Of a DNA stretch of 9,139 nt, positions 6,861 through 9,139 are shown piece by piece. The stretch lies in assembly GCA_015488785.1 (NCBI GenBank), contig WFNC01000564.1, forward strand, positions 1 to 9,139, in the 5' to 3' direction. Position 1 is the first letter of the stretch; each line of letters begins with the position of its first letter. Made by a program: the position numbers and the translations under genes. This DNA is from Flavobacteriales bacterium. Its GTDB lineage: Bacteria; Bacteroidota; Bacteroidia; Flavobacteriales_D; Parvicellaceae. The notes below the pieces were generated by a model. That model searched no databases and was not told where the DNA came from. It saw nothing but the letters and a program-made list of their open reading frames with translations.

Positions 6861-7469
6861 TTAATTATTATCTTGTTTCTTATTAAAAATATCTAATCCT
6901 TTAGGTGTTAAAATTCCATGTAAATGATAATCCATCATTTCTTTATGAACCATAGCGAAAGAATATTCGGTAGGCGAAAATATTTCAGGATTAAAAATAG
7001 CATCAAACCGAGCGACATAAAGTTTAGCCAAAATCACAGAATTTAACTCCTGTCTAAAGACCCCTATTTGCTTGCCTCTTTCCATGTTATTTAAAACACT
7101 ATCGTAAATATGAGTATCCTTGTGTTCTATAAAATACGCCCACGCTTCTGGATGATATTTTTGTATATCATACATCACCGAAGGGTGCAACGATTTTAAA
7201 TGTTCCGCAGCAAATTCTGAGATTCTAAAAAGCTCATCTATTGGGTCAACATCTACACTCAATAATTCATCAAACTTACATTCACTGTTATCCAAATCTA
7301 ATTTCATAGACTTACAAACCAAATCATTCTTATCGGATACAAATTTATACAGCGTTTTCTTCGAAATTTTTAAAGATTTTGCTATATCGTCCATTGTCAT
7401 ACTCTTAATACCGTAAGTTTTAAATAAAATACCGGCATCTAAATAGAGTTGTTTTTCTTTTTCTGTCAT
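6861..7469 (-). CDS. TetR/AcrR-family transcriptional regulator of the efflux operon
   Basis: DNA-binding repressor-type protein of 202 residues, a normal TetR-family length. The N-terminal TetR domain is clear at about residues 8-52: LDAGILFKTYGIKSMTMDDIA (helices 1-2) and KSLKISKKTLYKFVSDKNDLV, in which SKKTLYKFV is the recognition helix and the following DKNDL matches the family's usual 'K..L' entry to helix 4. The rest is an all-helical ligand-binding and dimerisation domain without a diagnostic subfamily signature. It is the first gene of the operon, 5 bases ahead of the channel gene, an arrangement common in Bacteroidota efflux operons. It should therefore control its own transcription and that of the pump through the inverted repeat at 7511-7544, with release by a pump substrate or related ligand. 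The operator assignment and the repressor role are inferred from position; the family call is secure. Confidence 0.92.
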   Translation of the reverse strand: MTEKEKQLYLDAGILFKTYGIKSMTMDDIAKSLKISKKTLYKFVSDKNDLVCKSMKLDLDNSECKFDELLSVDVDPIDELFRISEFAAEHLKSLHPSVMYDIQKYHPEAWAYFIEHKDTHIYDSVLNNMERGKQIGVFRQELNSVILAKLYVARFDAIFNPEIFSPTEYSFAMVHKEMMDYHLHGILTPKGLDIFNKKQDNN

Positions 7470-7488
7470 AAAACAAATTTTACAAATG

Positions 7489-7518
7489 CAAAGATAAAAA
7501 CATTTTTAACATAGGAAA
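7489..7518 (-). promoter_or_regulatory. Bacteroidota-type promoter of the efflux operon
   Basis: On the minus strand TATCTTTG (complement of 7489-7496) matches the -7 consensus TAnnTTTG exactly. A TTTC (complement of 7515-7518), one base off the -33 consensus TTTG, lies 18 bases upstream, which is within the normal spacing. The regulator ATG follows about 20 bases after the -7 element, leaving a very short leader. The -33 element falls inside one arm of the inverted repeat at 7511-7544, which fits repression by steric blocking. Confidence 0.72.
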
Positions 7519-7544
7519 CGTTTTTTGTTTATTTTGTTTCCTAT
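7511..7544. promoter_or_regulatory. Predicted operator of the TetR-family regulator
   Basis: ATAGGAAAC at 7511-7519 and GTTTCCTAT at 7536-7544 are a perfect 9-bp inverted repeat separated by 16 bp. The proximal arm covers the -33 element of the operon promoter. A shorter palindrome, AAACGTTT, sits at 7516-7523 and overlaps the proximal arm. The 34-bp span is long for a single TetR dimer, which usually covers 15-20 bp. Two dimers, one per arm, or binding centred on the inner palindrome with a second half-site are both possible. Position directly upstream of the regulator gene is the main functional argument. Confidence 0.7.
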
Positions 7545-7584
7545 TAATAATAAACCTAATAAAAACCAATCACTTAACTCTATT

Positions 7585-7614
7585 TAAAAATTCAACAAAC
7601 ACTAAAAATTCAAC
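7585..7614. repeat. 12-bp direct repeat in the divergent intergenic region
   Basis: TAAAAATTCAAC occurs at 7585-7596 and again at 7603-7614, 18 bases apart start to start. It lies between the operon operator and the E1 promoter. The unit is AT-rich, so chance is not excluded. The spacing of just under two helical turns would allow tandem binding of a regulator. No function can be assigned. Confidence 0.35.
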
Positions 7615-7625
7615 TTTAACAGTCA

Positions 7626-7647
7626 ACATTCAGAATAAATAGAATGT
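7626..7647. promoter_or_regulatory. Inverted repeat upstream of the E1 promoter (possible regulator site)
   Basis: ACATTC at 7626-7631 and GAATGT at 7642-7647 form a perfect 6-bp inverted repeat with 10 bp between the arms (22 bp in all). It ends 7 bp upstream of the candidate -33 element of the plus-strand promoter. That geometry suits an activator or repressor dimer, but a 6-bp arm in AT-rich DNA can arise by chance. Confidence 0.35.
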
Positions 7648-7654
7648 ACTTTAC

Positions 7655-7685
7655 TTTTAAAAGACGCTTATTATTCTTATCTTCG
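7655..7685 (+). promoter_or_regulatory. Candidate promoter for the fused E1 gene
   Basis: TTTT at 7655-7658, 19 bases, then TATCTTCG at 7678-7685 matches the Bacteroidota pattern TTTG / TAnnTTTG with one mismatch in each element. It would give a leader of roughly 85-90 bases before the ATG at 7778. It is the best match I found in this strand's intergenic region. Confidence 0.5.
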
Positions 7686-7708
7686 CAAAACAAATAGCTT
7701 TACGGTTT

Positions 7709-7730
7709 TTGAGGAATTTCTTTTTCTCAA
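7709..7730 (+). other. Hairpin in the presumed 5' leader of the E1 mRNA
   Basis: TTGAGGAA at 7709-7716 can pair with TTTCTCAA at 7723-7730 (seven Watson-Crick pairs and one G:U) around a 6-base loop. It lies about 50 bases before the start codon. No T tract follows, so it is not a terminator, and I see no conserved riboswitch motif. It may be only a leader stem-loop. Confidence 0.35.
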
Positions 7731-7777
7731 CTAACCAATAAAACGAACTGCACCGAGCATAAAAAGCACTAAAAGAC

Positions 7778-9139
7778 ATGAGCAATAACACAGACAAAAT
7801 CGAATTTGAAGCATTTAAAAAGGAAGTTATAGAAGACTATACTTTAGCTTGTATTAGTAGAGAAACATCACTACTTGGACGTAAGGAAGTTCTTACAGGA
7901 AAAGCAAAATTTGGTATTTTTGGAGATGGAAAAGAAGTCGCTCAACTAGCGATGGCTAAACAATTCAAAAATGGTGATTTTAGATCTGGATATTACAGAG
8001 ATCAAACTTTTATGATGGCAATTGGAGCCATTAATGTGCAACAATATTTTGCAGGATTGTATGGGCACACCAATTTAGAATTAGAACCTATTTCTGGAGG
8101 AAGACAAATGGGAGGGCACTTTGCAACTCGTAGTTTGGACGAAAACGGAGATTGGAAAAATCTAATGGAACAAAAAAATTCGAGTGCCGACATCTCCCCT
8201 ACTGCAGGGCAAATGCCTCGCCTTTTAGGATTAGCTTTAGCCTCTAAAATGTACAGAGAAAATCCACAACTTAAAGAATTTACAGGATTTTCTAACAAAG
8301 GAAACGAAGTCGCTTTTGGAACAATTGGAGATGCCAGTACATCAGAAGGTTTGTTTTGGGAAACGATGAACGCTGCAGGCGTGTTGGAAGTTCCGATGGC
8401 AATGTCTGTTTGGGACGACGGTTGGGGAATTTCAGTTGCTCGAAAGTATCAAACAACTAAAGATAGTATTTCAGATGCACTTGCTGGATTTAAGAAAACA
8501 AAAGATTCTAATGGATTTAATATTTACAAAGTCAAAGGTTGGAACTATCCAGAGTTGGTAAAAACTTATGCCGAAGCAATTGAAAAATGTAGAAAAGATC
8601 ATACACCTACACTTATACATGTTGTAGAAGTTACTCAACCACAAGGGCATTCTACGTCTGGTTCGCATGAGAGATACAAAACAAAAGAACAATTGGCTTG
8701 GGCAGAAGAGTTCGATTGTATTGCACAAATGGCGAAATGGATGTTGAGCAACGATAATTTTTCGGGACAAGCAATTGCCAGTCAAGAAGAATTAGACAAC
8801 ATCAGAAAAGAAGCTAAAAAAGAAGTTCGAAAACAACAAAAACAAGCTTGGGCTGATTTCTTAGGAGAACTTAAAGAAACAAAAACTACAGCTGTTCAAT
8901 TAATTACTAATTTAGCTGCAGAAAGCCAACAAAAAGTTTTTATTGATAAAATTAACAACGATTTATCCAGTGCATTGGATCCTAATAAAAAAGAAATCTT
9001 AGGATTTGCAAAAAAAGCATTAAGATTAACTAGAGTAGAAAGTTCAACTGCTAAAACAAGCTTGGTAAATTGGTTAAAAAACATTCATGAGGACGCTAAC
9101 GATAAGTTTAGCTCAAACCTCTTCTCTACTTCAAAAGAC
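7778..9139 (+). CDS. Fused 2-oxoacid dehydrogenase E1 (alpha part and linker), 3' end outside the window
   Basis: Thiamine-diphosphate-dependent E1 that decarboxylates a 2-oxoacid and acylates the lipoyl group of E2 in the cytoplasm. The branched-chain 2-oxoacid complex is most likely; pyruvate or another oxoacid is possible. The frame opens at ATG 7778 (MSNNTDKIEFEAFKKEVIEDY) and stays open for 454 codons to the window edge. E1-alpha landmarks are visible: SRETSLLGRKEVLTGKAKFGIFGDGKEV (about 27-54), FRSGYYRD (68-75), GGRQMGGHF (107-115), and SADISPTAGQMPRLLGLALA (136-155). The ThDP/Mg segment is GDASTSEG at 184-191, with VWDDGWGIS at 211-219 where classical E1-alpha has CRNNGYAIS. The phosphorylation-loop equivalent is QGHSTSGSHERYK (289-301). 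Standalone E1-alpha proteins end soon after this. Here a charged helical linker (about 330-454) continues without a stop, as in the roughly 800-residue alpha-beta fusions of Flavobacteriia. The beta half should follow beyond 9139. Confidence 0.88.
   Translation, partial: MSNNTDKIEFEAFKKEVIEDYTLACISRETSLLGRKEVLTGKAKFGIFGDGKEVAQLAMAKQFKNGDFRSGYYRDQTFMMAIGAINVQQYFAGLYGHTNLELEPISGGRQMGGHFATRSLDENGDWKNLMEQKNSSADISPTAGQMPRLLGLALASKMYRENPQLKEFTGFSNKGNEVAFGTIGDASTSEGLFWETMNAAGVLEVPMAMSVWDDGWGISVARKYQTTKDSISDALAGFKKTKDSNGFNIYKVKGWNYPELVKTYAEAIEKCRKDHTPTLIHVVEVTQPQGHSTSGSHERYKTKEQLAWAEEFDCIAQMAKWMLSNDNFSGQAIASQEELDNIRKEAKKEVRKQQKQAWADFLGELKETKTTAVQLITNLAAESQQKVFIDKINNDLSSALDPNKKEILGFAKKALRLTRVESSTAKTSLVNWLKNIHEDANDKFSSNLFSTSKD

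Noticed and set aside
7686..7777. TPP riboswitch ahead of a thiamine-diphosphate-dependent enzyme
   Set aside because: The leader is about 90 bases, has no CUGAGA-type THI-box core, and shows only one simple hairpin; ThDP-using enzymes are not usually TPP-riboswitch targets.
7470..7777. tRNA or other structured RNA gene in the divergent region
   Set aside because: The region is very AT-rich with only short stems. No cloverleaf, TTCGA-type T-loop or CCA end was seen.
8002..9084. Open frames on the minus strand at 8002-8298, 8471-8785 and 8896-9084
   Set aside because: They are antisense to the fused E1 gene, whose frame shows multiple conserved motifs through the same stretch.

Overview
The window is AT-rich DNA (I estimate about one third G+C) that reads like a chromosome segment of a marine-type Flavobacteriaceae (phylum Bacteroidota). 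Three things point there. The protein families are typical: a single-chain fused 2-oxoacid dehydrogenase E1, and an RND permease with the long loop between TM11 and TM12. Gene starts lack clear Shine-Dalgarno sites. Promoter candidates fit the Bacteroidota pattern (TTTG, about 19 bases, TAnnTTTG) rather than the E. coli pattern.

Layout. Bases 1-240 hold the 3' end of a plus-strand biotin-protein ligase. Bases 241-480 are non-coding and unusually rich in inverted repeats, including a 10-bp GC-rich pair, TTCCCCACCC/GGGTGGGGAA. Next comes a minus-strand remnant of a secreted TPR-type (sensor-like) protein whose recognisable sequence stops next to one arm of that pair. Bases 733-7469 are a four-gene minus-strand operon, transcribed tetR-like regulator, TolC-like outer-membrane channel, lipoprotein adaptor, RND permease. 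It ends in a strong intrinsic terminator at 678-716. The first three genes are packed with gaps of 5 and 0 bases. The gap before the permease is about 90 bases and holds degenerate 7-bp tandem repeats plus an inverted copy.

Bases 7470-7777 form a divergent regulatory region. On the operon side there is a good Bacteroidota promoter whose -33 element lies inside one arm of a perfect 9-bp inverted repeat (ATAGGAAAC, 16 bases, GTTTCCTAT). This is the likely operator of the TetR-type regulator. On the other side is a plausible promoter for the plus-strand gene starting at 7778, the alpha half of a fused thiamine-diphosphate-dependent 2-oxoacid dehydrogenase E1, which runs off the window.

How the genes work together. 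The regulator, channel, adaptor and permease should form a self-regulated tripartite efflux pump spanning both membranes; its substrate cannot be read from the sequence. The biotin ligase and E1 genes are unrelated housekeeping metabolism (biotin transfer; oxidative decarboxylation of 2-oxoacids). I see no convincing new multi-gene system. The points most worth following are the predicted operator, the heptamer repeat inside the operon, and the repeat-bounded scar where the TPR gene was lost.
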